In this document: piece after piece, positions 16,701-25,495 of the stretch | Numbering within the stretch: the first letter of the stretch is position 1 | How the letters are laid out: every line of letters begins with the position of its first letter | The notes under the pieces: model-generated | Database searches by the model: none | Told to the model about the DNA's origin: nothing | Seen by the model: the letters and a program-made list of their open reading frames with translations, nothing else | NCBI GenBank assembly: GCA_028293625.1 | Contig: JAQGOL010000030.1 | Location: forward strand, 1 to 64,000 | Length of the DNA stretch: 64,000 bases | Origin: Chthoniobacteraceae bacterium | GTDB taxonomy: Bacteria > Verrucomicrobiota > Verrucomicrobiia > Chthoniobacterales > Chthoniobacteraceae | Direction of reading: 5' to 3' | Position numbers and translations under genes: made by a program

Positions 16701-19700
16701 CGCCTGGCTACACGGGCCCTGATGGTTTCACTTACCGGGTTTCCGATGGCCAGCTCTTCTCGAATACCGCCACGGTGACTATCCTCGTAAGTCAACCAGT
16801 GCGGGACGTGAAGATTTCCGAAATCATGTTCCGTCCGGCGCCCGCTTTCCCCGAGCCGGAATCGGAAGAGTGGATTGAACTCCAAAATACCGAGCCAGTC
16901 TTTGCTGATCTTGGCGGCTGGTCGCTGACTGACGGCATCAGTTTTACCTTCCCTGCCGGCACCACCATTCCCGCCAACGGACGCCTGGTCGTCGTGGCAA
17001 ACGTGGCGGCTTTCAAGGCGAAATATCCCGGCGTGACAAATGTCGCCGGCCCGTGGACCGGGACCCTCGCCAACAATGGCGAGAAAATCACGCTCAGCGA
17101 TGCGGCCGGCGGCACGGTCGACTCCATCGAATACGCCAGCCAGGGCGACTGGGGTGAGCGCTACATCGAGACGACATTCAACGGCTGGGACTGGCGCAGT
17201 CTGGCCGATGGCGGCGGACGATCGCTGGAACTGCGCAACTTCTCCGTCGACAGCGATAACGGGCAGAACTGGGGTCCATCCAGCGTTGCCAACGGAACCC
17301 CGGGTGCGGCGAACTCCATCGCTCTCTCGCAGTCGGCCCCGCTCATTTCCAAGGTGCGGCACACTCCTGCAATCCCCACGTCCGCGGACTCGATCACGAT
17401 CTCCTGCGAACTGAAAGACGAGTCCGCCGCCGTCTATCTGGCGGCCACGCTCTTCTGGCGTGATGCCACGACCACCACGCCCGGCGCGTGGAATTCGCTA
17501 CCAATGACCGGCGATGGGCAGGGTCATTTTTTCGCCCGCATCGCGCCGCGTGCCGATAAGAGCATCGCCGAGTTCTACATCTCCGCAACGGACGGCTCCC
17601 TCACCCGCACCTGGCCCGCGCCCGGCATTCTCGCCAACGACACGCCCTCGCAGACGGCGAACTGCCAGTTCCAGGTCGACAATGAAGCCCGCACCGGGAC
17701 CGACACCTATTACCGCCTCACGCTTACCGCGGCGGAAAACAACGCGTTTAATACCGTCAGCTCCGGCAGTGACCGGGAATTTAACCAGACGCTGATCGTC
17801 ACCCGCGGCACCGAGACTGAAATCCACTACCGCGCCGGGATGCGCATCCGCGGCAACAGCAGCCGGAGCTATCAATTCCGTCCGTTGCGCATCACGGCGC
17901 CGAACGACGATCCGCTTTCCGACGGCTCCGTGAAGTTTAATCTCAATCCCAAGGCGGCGCCGCTGCAGTATCTGGGCCAGCGCACCATGCAGGTCATGGG
18001 GCTTGCCGCCAGCGATGCGATTCCGGTGGAAGTGCGGCGCAACGGCGTGGAATTTACCACCTCGACCGGCAGTACGCCGGACTATGGCAAATGGACTCGC
18101 GTTGAGGCGGAAGACGGAGCGTTTGTCAGCAATCACTTCAGCAGCAGCGATGGCGGGAATCTCTATAAGAAAATCGATAACGGTCTTCAGACAAACTACT
18201 ACTGGCGTAGCGCGGGATACATCGAGCCGACCACTCCTGACAGTTCGCTGGATGGCTGGTCAAAATCCAATAACAGCTCCGCGAACGACTGGAGCGACCT
18301 GACCCATTTCTTTAGCGTTTGGCAGACGGCGGCCGCTCCCCACTTCCCGGCGGCTCCCGCCACCGATGTCTCCCAGAGCACAGGCGGAAGGCTAACCGGC
18401 AGCGGGGCATGGAACAGCACCGCTTTCGGCGCGGCAGAGATGGACTCGATCTCCACCGTCGTCGATCTCGATTACTGGGCCCGCTGGTTTGCCGTCATGA
18501 CGATCCTTCAGTCGATTGAAACCAATCTCTCCAACGGAGTGGATGACGATTACTCCGCTTACTTCCTGCCCGGCACCGATGGCCTGCGCCGGATGATTCC
18601 CGTCGCTCACGATCTGGATACTATATTGGGCCTTGGGGATTCTGCGGCGGCCGCGAATGGGCGCGGTCTCTACGATATGTGCGATAACGGCGAGACCTTT
18701 CGCTCGCTGCTGCCGCTCTTTGGCAACAACACCAGTGCCGGCAACGCCGCCTTCAGGACGCTTTACCATCAGAAGCTGCGCGAGGCATACGGCGGCTCGT
18801 TGAATGCCAGCACCACGGATAATCCCAACCCGCCCTTCTACCAGTTTGTGGACAAGCACCTCGCCGGCTGGGTGCCCGCCACGGTGATAAACAACATTAA
18901 ATCCTTTGCCACTCAGCGCCAAGCCTACCTGCTGGGTCTGATTGGCAGCGGAGCCATCACCCCGCCCGCGGCCACTTCCGCGGCTGCGCTCAACACCGCG
19001 CACGGCAGCGTCATGATCTCCGAGATTATCGCAAACAATGTCGCCGCGGTAAATGTCGGCGGCACATTCCCGGACATCATTGAACTGTATAACTCGGGCG
19101 CCACCGCCGCCGATATCAGCGGGCGCAGCATCACTGACGACCCCGCGCAGCCCTTGAAGTTCGTCTTCCCAGCCGGCACGACCATTGCCGCCGGCGGCTA
19201 TCTTGTGCTCTATGCCGACGGCCTCACGACACCAGGACACCTGCCGTTTTCTCTGAATAACTCCGGCGAGAACGTCACGCTTTACAATTCCATTTCCAAT
19301 GGCGGCGGAGTGCTCGATTCCATCAGCTTTGGCCTGCAAATTCCCAACCTCTCCATCGGACGCACGGGAGCCACGCTGCAAACATGGACCCTCACGACGC
19401 CCACTTTTGGCGCCGCCAATGCAGCCGTCACTTCGTTCAGCCCTCCCGGCGGCCTCTTCATCAACGAGTGGCTCGCCAACACTGATTTCCGCGTCTCAAG
19501 CGATTTCGCGGAAATTTACAACCCGGGCACCAATCCAGTCGCCATCGGAGGCATGAGTTTTTCCGATGATGTGCTCAATGCGCCGGCCCGTTTTGTTCTC
19601 CCGCCATTAAGCTTCCTGCCCGCAAGTTCCTTCACGCGCTTTGATTTCATCGGCACGGATGCCACACCCGGCAACGCGACGGAAGTCTCGTTCCGGCTCG

Positions 19701-20986
19701 GCGCGACGTTTGGCAATCTCGCGCTCATCGGCCAAAACAGCACCGTGGTCGATATCGTGGACCTCGTTTCCCAGCCGCCCGACGCCTCCAGCGGCCGCAG
19801 CACCGACGGCGGTTCCACCATCGTGACATTCGCGCCACCCGCCTCGCTGGCAACACCCGGGGCATCAAATACCACGCCGCCCGCCAATATCCTCAACCTC
19901 ATCAACAGCCTGCGGATCACCGAAATCCATTTCAATCCCCCCAGCGGCAACGCGTATGAATTCATAGAACTCACGAACAACGGCGCAACCGCGCTTGACC
20001 TGCTCGGGGTGCGTTTTGTTGAAGGGATTGATTTTGTCTTTCCCGCCTATTCACTGGCACCGGGAGCTTACGTCATCGTCGCACGCGATCCGTCAAAGTA
20101 TCCCACGTTGCCCGTCGTCGGTCCTTACTCCGGCGCTCTCGACAATTCCGGGGAAACCATCGGACTCATGCTTCCGGCCCCGCGGGATACTTACATCCAA
20201 CGCTTCACCTACAAGGATAGTTGGGAAGCAGCCGCGGACGGCGGCGGCAGCTCGCTGCAATTCTTCCAGACTTCAACCTACGCCGGAAACTGGAATGATG
20301 GCGCGTATTGGCAATCCGCAGCTCCAACAGCCGGCGCCGGAATTCCGTTTTCCCTTAGCGCCGGACTGGATCAGACCGTGTTATTGCCCGGTTACGCGCC
20401 GTTCAATGGAACCCTTTCCCCTGGCTCCGCGAGCAATATCGCGCTGACATGGAGCAAGTTCAGCGGTCCCGGCACAGTTACCTTCACCAACACCACCGAG
20501 GCCGACTCCAGTGCCAACTTCAGCCAGGCAGGCATCTACACCCTGCGGCTAACTTCAACCAGCAGTGCGGGCACCGCCACGGATGACGTCGAGGTAATCG
20601 TGCAGGATACTTACAGCACCTGGTCCAGCCGTCTACTCACCGGCCAAAGCGCCGCCAATCAAATCCCGGCCGCTGATCCCGACAAGGATGGCGTCTCCAA
20701 TGCCATTGAGTTCGTTCTCGGCACAAATCCGCTCGCGTTCTCGACCTTGGGTCAGATTACCACGGCCAACGGCCACTTTGGGCTCAGCTGCACTTTCAGC
20801 AAACTGATCGACCCGGCCGTAAAAGTATTTGGCGAACTCTCCAGTGACCTGACCAATTGGATTGGCAATGCCGATCTCCTTCTAAGTGGCGAAACCGAAA
20901 CCTCCTCCCAGTGGCTCATACAGGACCCCGAACTCCCAGGCACTCATTCCACGCGCTTTTTGCGGCTAAAGGTCGTTTTTCCTTAG
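13781..20986 (+). CDS. Giant secreted LamG / cadherin-like / lamin-tail / CotH protein
   Basis: The start at 13781 gives a clean signal peptide (MIRTFLSALLLCF...AFAG); an upstream ATG at 13748 would add 11 residues with no signal character. Counting from 13748, domains are: LamG (about 30-245); tandem cadherin/VCBS-like repeats with GLLANDTDP/GVLANDTD motifs (about 246-1014); lamin-tail domain (about 1019-1180); CotH kinase-like domain (about 1318-1718) with IPVAHDLDTILGLG; three more lamin-tail domains (about 1753-1887, 1898-2037, 2053-2194); PKD-like domain (about 2198-2285); and a C-terminus with DPDKDGVSNAIEFVLG. A beta-sandwich domain of about 185 residues interrupts the second cadherin-like repeat. 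It is likely an adhesin or cell-surface protein with an embedded CotH domain; substrate unknown. No Shine-Dalgarno motif is present. Confidence 0.88.
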   Translation: MIRTFLSALLLCFAPVAFAGTAAYNNTVLADSPIAFWPFDETTGTTAVDISGISQNGVYESCTLGVASGYANLGTCVQFSGIPSRVRIPFDAAFNLGTGDFAVELWYRTASMTRGDLFSYRANGVDFGIMSNRTGAAVVNGNHTVALPSASAAVNTWHHVVYTRSAGVISLYVDGVFAASAADTASMSASTAIYVGANINTRYFVGLIDEVAYYGTALSAARVSAHYQAAQTNPNAPVATADGPYNGTEETTLTVNAPGLLANDTDPQGQAITASLVTQSTNGVATVNANGSFSFVPAANFAGTTTFTYRVSDGTNASPPATVTLTFANAPDNPVAASDTYTAVRNTPLVISAVASGTATEDLLPLSTTGWHYYNSLLLADRNLGTAWRQPGYAESADWAIGSTELGYGDGDEADGVSIADNPTVGYDASASDRFATYYFRREFQVPDLATVTDAEVTLLYDDAGVVFLNGAEVARTSNLPTSDVTPDLPWDYFQASGTSENTTATFAIPVSNLVSGSNLVASEIHQATATSTDVSFNLRIRITRAIQGGVLFNDTDPDLGSTLTVASHGQPAHGAVTVNANGTFTYTPANGYVGTDSFSYLVKDETGRTATGTANITVGTGPDVAPVANADSYNATEDQILTVPAATGVLANDTDAESDPFTAVIATNPSKGTVNLASNGSFIYTPNADVNGTDSFTYTAYDAKNSPPATVTINIAAVNDAPVAAADAYVANPGQTITISAPGILANDADVDTSAANLTAVLNTAVTGGSLTLNANGGFNYTAPAARGTYTFSYRANDGALNSVPATVTIVVNGAPTAGADSYTLVEENTLTVNAPGLLGNDSDPESQPLTAQLVSQPASGSVALNANGSFTYTPAANFAGPVSFTYKALDGVRESAPATVTITVSNVNDAPVASNNSYNVLIDSPLAVPAPGVLGNDSDADAGTTLTAAMVSGVAHGVLSLSANGAFTYTPAPGYTGPDGFTYRVSDGQLFSNTATVTILVSQPVRDVKISEIMFRPAPAFPEPESEEWIELQNTEPVFADLGGWSLTDGISFTFPAGTTIPANGRLVVVANVAAFKAKYPGVTNVAGPWTGTLANNGEKITLSDAAGGTVDSIEYASQGDWGERYIETTFNGWDWRSLADGGGRSLELRNFSVDSDNGQNWGPSSVANGTPGAANSIALSQSAPLISKVRHTPAIPTSADSITISCELKDESAAVYLAATLFWRDATTTTPGAWNSLPMTGDGQGHFFARIAPRADKSIAEFYISATDGSLTRTWPAPGILANDTPSQTANCQFQVDNEARTGTDTYYRLTLTAAENNAFNTVSSGSDREFNQTLIVTRGTETEIHYRAGMRIRGNSSRSYQFRPLRITAPNDDPLSDGSVKFNLNPKAAPLQYLGQRTMQVMGLAASDAIPVEVRRNGVEFTTSTGSTPDYGKWTRVEAEDGAFVSNHFSSSDGGNLYKKIDNGLQTNYYWRSAGYIEPTTPDSSLDGWSKSNNSSANDWSDLTHFFSVWQTAAAPHFPAAPATDVSQSTGGRLTGSGAWNSTAFGAAEMDSISTVVDLDYWARWFAVMTILQSIETNLSNGVDDDYSAYFLPGTDGLRRMIPVAHDLDTILGLGDSAAAANGRGLYDMCDNGETFRSLLPLFGNNTSAGNAAFRTLYHQKLREAYGGSLNASTTDNPNPPFYQFVDKHLAGWVPATVINNIKSFATQRQAYLLGLIGSGAITPPAATSAAALNTAHGSVMISEIIANNVAAVNVGGTFPDIIELYNSGATAADISGRSITDDPAQPLKFVFPAGTTIAAGGYLVLYADGLTTPGHLPFSLNNSGENVTLYNSISNGGGVLDSISFGLQIPNLSIGRTGATLQTWTLTTPTFGAANAAVTSFSPPGGLFINEWLANTDFRVSSDFAEIYNPGTNPVAIGGMSFSDDVLNAPARFVLPPLSFLPASSFTRFDFIGTDATPGNATEVSFRLGATFGNLALIGQNSTVVDIVDLVSQPPDASSGRSTDGGSTIVTFAPPASLATPGASNTTPPANILNLINSLRITEIHFNPPSGNAYEFIELTNNGATALDLLGVRFVEGIDFVFPAYSLAPGAYVIVARDPSKYPTLPVVGPYSGALDNSGETIGLMLPAPRDTYIQRFTYKDSWEAAADGGGSSLQFFQTSTYAGNWNDGAYWQSAAPTAGAGIPFSLSAGLDQTVLLPGYAPFNGTLSPGSASNIALTWSKFSGPGTVTFTNTTEADSSANFSQAGIYTLRLTSTSSAGTATDDVEVIVQDTYSTWSSRLLTGQSAANQIPAADPDKDGVSNAIEFVLGTNPLAFSTLGQITTANGHFGLSCTFSKLIDPAVKVFGELSSDLTNWIGNADLLLSGETETSSQWLIQDPELPGTHSTRFLRLKVVFP

Positions 20987-21060
20987 CTTGTAAAGTTCCA
21001 GATGAATTTAGCTCTCGTCGGGGAAGAAGCATTTTTGAAAAGCGCGAGCCTGCCAGTATC

Positions 21061-22241
21061 ATGAAACTTAGCCTTGCGGTTGCTCTGCTTTGCTTTGTTA
21101 GGGCGGCATCCGCGGCGACTTATACTGTTACCAACAACGCCGACAGCGGCGCGGGTTCGTTGCGGCAGACGCTGGCCGATGCCGCCGATCAAGCCGGTGC
21201 CGATACTCTCATGTTCGTTCCCGGAATGTCCGGCCAGACTATGACGCTTGCTAGCGAGATCATCGTGGATGACCAGGGCGGCGTGAGCATTGACGCCAGC
21301 AGCCTTCCTGCCGGAGTGACAATCTCCGGAAACCATGCCACCAGCATTTTCAGTCAGCCCTCTGCTTCAAGCACTCTTACCCTGCGCGGCCTGACTTTAA
21401 TGAATGGCTACGACAAGGATGGCGGCGGCGCGATTGGCAACAGCGGCACGCTCACCTTGGTTCAGTGCATGCTCTCCGGGAATTCCGCGCCCATGCCGGC
21501 GCGATCAAGCACTCCGGAGGCACATTGACGCTGACGCAGTGCGTCCTCTCCGGCAATTCAGCCAACAGTTACGGCGGAGCCATTTACAACTTTAACGCGT
21601 CAACGCTGATGCAATGCACTTTCTCCGGCAATTTTTCCCATGGCGAAGGCGGCGCGATTTACACCGCAGCCGGGAACGTTGCGCTCACCCAATGCACTCT
21701 TTATGGAAACTCCGCAGGCAATGCGTACAGCGGCGGTGCGCTATACAATGGCAACTCCACCATGCGACTTACGCACTGCACCCTTTCCGGAAATAGCTCA
21801 AGCACGGGCGGCGCGATCTTTAACAGGGCTGTGTTGATACTTGCCAACAGCATCGTGGCTGGAAACAGCGCCGGCACGGGACCCGATCTTGTGCATGCCG
21901 GCAGTTCCCTCACCTCCGTGGGAGTCAACTTCATCGGCAAAAACTACACAGTGACCTCTGAGTTCCCCGTCGGTACGCCAAACGTCAATGGCAGCTATGT
22001 GGGCACCAACAACTCGCCTTTGAATGCGCGACTGGCTCCGCTTGGCAACCATGGCAGCCCTGTGCAAACAATGGCCCTGCTCCCAGGCAGCCTCGCCCGC
22101 GACCATGCGTCCATCCTTTCCCCCGCCATTACCCGCGACCAGCGCGGCTTTCCTATTATCGACGCGCCGGACATCGGTGCGTATGAAGCCGGTACAACGA
22201 ACACCTTCGCCATTGCACTTTGCGGGAAGACGGCACTGTAA
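21061..22241 (+). pseudogene. Frameshifted beta-helix protein with choice-of-anchor Q domain
   Basis: The 5' part starts with a signal peptide (MKLSLAVALLCFVRAASA) and reads a parallel beta-helix protein with repeats of the type TLTLVQCMLSGNSA. At about 21490-21492 the frame is lost by one base and continues in another frame as HAGAIKHSGGTLTLTQC. The second part has at least four more repeats (LTQCTLYGNSAG, LTHCTLSGNSSS) and ends with RGFPIIDAPDIGAYEAG, the hallmark of choice-of-anchor Q proteins. The upstream frame would stop at 21528. Without the shift the product would be about 390 residues. This family resembles polymorphic outer-membrane proteins. Either the gene is broken, phase-variable or the read has an indel. 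It lies 74 bases after the LamG/CotH gene. Confidence 0.8.
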
Positions 22242-22857
22242 AAATTTAGCACATCAGCGCAAATAGGCGCAACCGCATTATGCTAAACATTTAGCATCCC
22301 CTTGGAGCCTACTGAAGAAATGGAATTCAAACGCTTCGCACGTTTGTTCATGTAAAAGACTTTTGTTATCTTTCGAACGGCGCACCCATGAAAAACAAGC
22401 CTGTAATGGTATGCGCAGGCTTGCACTGGAAAAAACACGCCTGTTTTTGATTTCACACCGGCGGCTTTTTTAAAAACCTGCGTGCGTTTTTCCAGGCAAA
22501 CACGCGATTGGAAAAACACGGCTGTTTTTATGGAGACGCACGTGCATTCAAAAATAGGCGCGTGCGATTTGAACAAACCGGCCGGCTTGTTCAGAAACCA
22601 GTCTGTTTTTTGTTTTGCTCACGCGCATTTGGAAACGGAGACGCGCGTTTTCAAAAGGAGGTTGCTGGGGCCGACGTGCAGGCGAGTTGCCTGCCGTGCA
22701 CGCTGCTCCCCCGCCCCTGCCGATGGATCAGGGCTGCCGGGAAGCTGGCAATGCGATTTTGGGGTGCCTAGAAGCGGTGCGAGGCGGATAAGCGGTGCGG
22801 TCGCACGGCGAAACATTTCCGCCAACTGATTGAAAAATTCACGCCACGTCTAAAATT
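22242..22857. other. Intergenic region with unusual repeat-rich DNA
   Basis: 616 bases with no supported gene. Open frames exist on both strands because stop codons are scarce in the repeat, but their translations are periodic and low in protein character. See the repeat entry for 22391-22592. Confidence 0.5.
22391..22592. repeat. Cluster of short degenerate inverted repeats
   Basis: Four units are clear. CAAGCCTG (22396-22403) pairs with CAGGCTTG (22416-22423). AAAAACA (22431-22437) pairs with TGTTTTT (22442-22448) around CGCC. The same arms recur at 22512-22518 and 22523-22529 around CGGC. GAACAA..TTGTTC (22571-22592) flanks CCGGCCGG. Units alternate A/T runs with GC cores and recur roughly every 40-80 bases. 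Nothing here matches a known repeat family that I can name. Confidence 0.7.
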
Positions 22858-23484
22858 ATGTCGAAAATTAAACTGAACCTGCGCGGACTTTTGGAAGGGG
22901 AAAAAATCCAGTTCGCAATCAAAGTGGAGAACGGGCTCATCGATAACGAAGGGATGCCCGGCATGGGGCCGCTGGCCAAACGCCTCAAAGAGCGGCGCAT
23001 CGCTTTTCAGGATGCCATCACGGCGTCGGTGGATGCGGAGCAGACCGCGGCCGTCCTCGGCAATGCCACCAACCTTGCCGAGGACGGGCTTGATGAAATT
23101 CTTACCATTGCCGGCAACGAGGTGGAGAGCGCAGCCAAGGGCGATCCGGACAAAATCATGAGCGCCGGTTTTGAATTGCGCAAACAGAGCCGTCCGATCG
23201 GCCAGGTGGAGGTGCCGCGCGATCCGGAGCTGGAGATGGGCGACATGGATGGCGAGCTCCATTTTTCGTGGAGATCAGTGCGCGGCGCCAGGAGTTATGA
23301 AGCGCAGATCTGCGAGGAGCCGGTCACGCCCGAAGGCTGGAAAAGCGCGCGGCCGGTGACCCGTCCCGAGGTGACCTTCACCGGGCTCACCAGCGGCAAA
23401 CGGTATCGTGCGCGCACCTGCGCCATCGGCTCAGCCGGACCCGGGGCGTGGAGCGGGGAGATCGGCCCAAAGACAGCGCCATAA
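22858..23484 (+). CDS. Fibronectin type III domain protein, cytoplasmic-looking
   Basis: The 208-residue protein has no signal peptide. Residues 1-115 are charged and mostly helical, with a conspicuous segment of short acidic and Ala-rich helices. Residues 125-208 form one Fn3 domain (LHFSWRSVRGARSYEAQI, then TFTGLTSGKRYRARTCAIG and a GAWSGEI end). Fn3 proteins with this helical N-terminus are frequent in Verrucomicrobia, but their role is unknown to me. It stands alone, 58 bases before the convergent end of the YceH gene and just after the repeat-rich spacer. Fn3 identity is firm; function is not. Confidence 0.75.
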   Translation: MSKIKLNLRGLLEGEKIQFAIKVENGLIDNEGMPGMGPLAKRLKERRIAFQDAITASVDAEQTAAVLGNATNLAEDGLDEILTIAGNEVESAAKGDPDKIMSAGFELRKQSRPIGQVEVPRDPELEMGDMDGELHFSWRSVRGARSYEAQICEEPVTPEGWKSARPVTRPEVTFTGLTSGKRYRARTCAIGSAGPGAWSGEIGPKTAP

Positions 23485-23542
23485 GGATGCGCCCACTCTG
23501 TTCCGACCGATGTTCCCCCTATGTTCGCCCTATGTCCCCCCC

Positions 23543-24202
23543 CTACTCGAATTGTTTTCTGAAGGCGGCGAATTCCTCGCGCAGCTGGGCCAGTTCGGTT
23601 TTGAGCGTGGCGACTTCGCCTTTTAACGATTCGAGGGCGCTTGGGCCGCGTTCGGTCTCTTCGCGGCGGGCGTAAATCGGTTCCGAGGCCTGGGCGATGA
23701 CCAATTCATCCGAAAGGAGCTGCACATAGCGGCGCTCTTTCTGGCCGGGCTGGGGCGCGAGCACCCGCACAAGCGGCGATTCCATGGCAGCGAGTCCTTC
23801 AAGGCGATGCTCGATTTCTTCGATCGTCGCCAGGCCGCTCAGGCGCTCGGTGCGGGCGCGCAGTTCGCCGGGGGTTTGCGCGCCACGCAACAAAAGCACA
23901 CAGAGGAGCGCCAGTTCGCGCGGTTGCAGGGAGAAATATTCCAGAAAGTTATGCCGATATTTCTGCACCCGCGAACCGGCCTGGGAAGTGACGGTAACGA
24001 GCTTTTTTTGCCGAAGCGAAAAGAGCGCTTCCTCCACGGTTTTATCGTCAAACGAGACAACCGGCTCGCGATTGGTGGACTGATTGCAGGCGGTCACCAG
24101 GCTGTTAAGCGAGAGCGGGTAAGTCTCCGGGGTGGTGCGCTCCTTCTCAAACAGGCACCCAAGGATCCGCGTTTCCACTGCGTCCAGATTATAAGACCTC
24201 AT
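23543..24202 (-). CDS. yceH: YceH family (UPF0502/DUF480) winged-helix protein
   Basis: The 219-residue protein matches DUF480/YceH along its length. The first winged helix carries LDAVETRILGCLFEKE, TTPETYPLSLNSLVTACNQ and a TNREPVVSFDDKTV segment. The second winged-helix half carries RELALLCVLLLRGAQTPGEL and RTERLSGLATIEEIE. A C-terminal coiled coil (about 190-219, VATLKTELAQLREEFAAF) is present. YceH proteins are small paired winged-helix proteins of unsettled function, possibly DNA-binding. It is convergent with the Fn3 gene and divergent from ridA. Confidence 0.92.
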   Translation of the reverse strand: MRSYNLDAVETRILGCLFEKERTTPETYPLSLNSLVTACNQSTNREPVVSFDDKTVEEALFSLRQKKLVTVTSQAGSRVQKYRHNFLEYFSLQPRELALLCVLLLRGAQTPGELRARTERLSGLATIEEIEHRLEGLAAMESPLVRVLAPQPGQKERRYVQLLSDELVIAQASEPIYARREETERGPSALESLKGEVATLKTELAQLREEFAAFRKQFE

Positions 24203-24309
24203 AGGGCTTCATAAAGCCGATGGAAGGCGGCCGGCGCAATCAGGATCAAATAACGTGCACGGCAAAAACGGTTGAAAGCGACGGATCGCTTGCAACCCGT
24301 CCGCGCGCG

Positions 24310-24337
24310 TTGACAGGGAAGGGTCGGCTGGTAGTTT
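24310..24337 (+). promoter_or_regulatory. Possible promoter of ridA
   Basis: TTGACA at 24310-24315 and TAGTTT at 24332-24337 are 16 bases apart. The -10 ends 13 bases before the ATG, so the transcript would have little or no leader, consistent with the absence of a Shine-Dalgarno motif. Confidence 0.4.
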
Positions 24338-24350
24338 CGCGATTCATTTT

Positions 24351-24728
24351 ATGAAAAAAGCCATCGCCACCACTGATGCTCCCGCCGCCGTGGGCCCGTA
24401 TTCCCAGGCCATCGTGATCGGCAACACCCTCTACAGCGCCGGGCAGATCCCGCTTGATCCGGCCACCGGCGAACTGGTCAGTGGCGACATCTCGGCGCAG
24501 ACCACGCGGGTGATGGAGAATCTTCTGGCGGTTTTGAAGGTCAACTCGATGACGTTCGCGCACGTGGCCAAGACCACGGTCTTTCTCACCAACCTGGGGG
24601 ATTTCGCGGCGATGAACGCGGTTTACGCCCATTACTTTCCCGAACCTTTCCCGGCGCGCTCCACGGTGCAGGTCTCGGCGCTGCCGAGGGGCGCCCAGGT
24701 GGAAATCGAAGTCGTTGCGGTGCGATAA
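24351..24728 (+). CDS. ridA: RidA family enamine/imine deaminase
   Basis: The 125-residue protein is the usual RidA length. It contains GPYSQAIVIGNTLYSAGQIPLDP at the N-terminus, the conserved arginine in PARSTVQVSALP (about residue 102) and VEIEVVAV at the end, in the arrangement expected for an active deaminase. RidA hydrolyses reactive 2-aminoacrylate and related imines formed by PLP enzymes, releasing ammonium. It functions as a trimer in the cytoplasm. It lies 81 bases before pyrE on the same strand; they may or may not share a transcript. Confidence 0.93.
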   Translation: MKKAIATTDAPAAVGPYSQAIVIGNTLYSAGQIPLDPATGELVSGDISAQTTRVMENLLAVLKVNSMTFAHVAKTTVFLTNLGDFAAMNAVYAHYFPEPFPARSTVQVSALPRGAQVEIEVVAVR

Positions 24729-24809
24729 AGTTCCCGCTTAAAAAAGTGCATCCAGCCGGGCACAAATTGATCCGCCGCCGCCGTGCCTCATCCGTGATTT
24801 TAGAATTCC

Positions 24810-25379
24810 ATGTCCAACGAAATCCTCGATCTTTTCCGTCAAACCAACGCGCTGTTGGAAGGCCATTTCCTGCTTCGATCCGGCCTGCACAGCCGCCAGT
24901 TTTTCCAGTGCGCGCTACTGCTTGAGCACACCCCCATCGCGGTGCGGGTCTGCGCGATGCTTACCGATAAATTGCGTCACATTGATGCCACCCGTGTGAT
25001 TTCCCCGGCCCTGGGCGGCATCCTGGTCGGCCATGAAGTGGCGCGCGGCCTTAATCTGCCCCATATTTTCGTCGAAAAAGATGACGCCGGCAAACTCGTG
25101 CTCCGGCGCGGATTCAAGATCGCGCCGGGCGACCGCTTCATCGTGGCCGAGGATGTGGTGACCCGCGGCGGCCGGGTGCAGGAAACCCTCGACATTGTGC
25201 GCGCCCATGGTGGCACCGTCGTGGCAGTCGCGGCGTTGGTCGACCGGAGCGGCGGGAATCTGCCCGATTTCGGCGCCCCGTTCATCGCGCTTGCGCAGCT
25301 CAACGCGGAAACTTTCGATGCGGACCATGTGCCGCCGGATTTGGCCGGCACACCCGCAGTTAAACCCGGCAGCAAGTAA
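24810..25379 (+). CDS. pyrE: Orotate phosphoribosyltransferase
   Basis: The 189-residue protein converts orotate and PRPP to orotidine 5'-phosphate in pyrimidine synthesis. It has the type I phosphoribosyltransferase fold: GHFLLRSGLHSRQFFQC near the N-terminus, PALGGILVGHEVAR around residue 70, FVEKDDAGKLVLRRGF, and the PRPP-binding motif VAEDVVTRGGRV (about 112-123). The usual loop has Thr-Thr-Gly-Gly; here it is Thr-Arg-Gly-Gly. Length fits the family (about 180-215). No Shine-Dalgarno motif; TAGAAT sits only three bases before the ATG. Confidence 0.9.
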   Translation: MSNEILDLFRQTNALLEGHFLLRSGLHSRQFFQCALLLEHTPIAVRVCAMLTDKLRHIDATRVISPALGGILVGHEVARGLNLPHIFVEKDDAGKLVLRRGFKIAPGDRFIVAEDVVTRGGRVQETLDIVRAHGGTVVAVAALVDRSGGNLPDFGAPFIALAQLNAETFDADHVPPDLAGTPAVKPGSK

Positions 25380-25495
25380 AACCGGAGGTTAAACCCGGGG
25401 AAAAGCTCCGTGTTTTTAGTAAACCGCTTTGCAAGGGCGGCTTGCACCCATCCGCATCCCACCTTATTTAGTTACCCCCTTATCCGCCCGTCCAC

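Noticed and set aside
22391-22592. CRISPR array
   Set aside because: Units are unequal, palindromic and unevenly spaced, there are no constant repeats with unique spacers, and no cas gene is near.
22482-22829. Open frames on both strands across the inverted-repeat cluster
   Set aside because: Translations are periodic because of the DNA repeat; the frames have no independent coding character.
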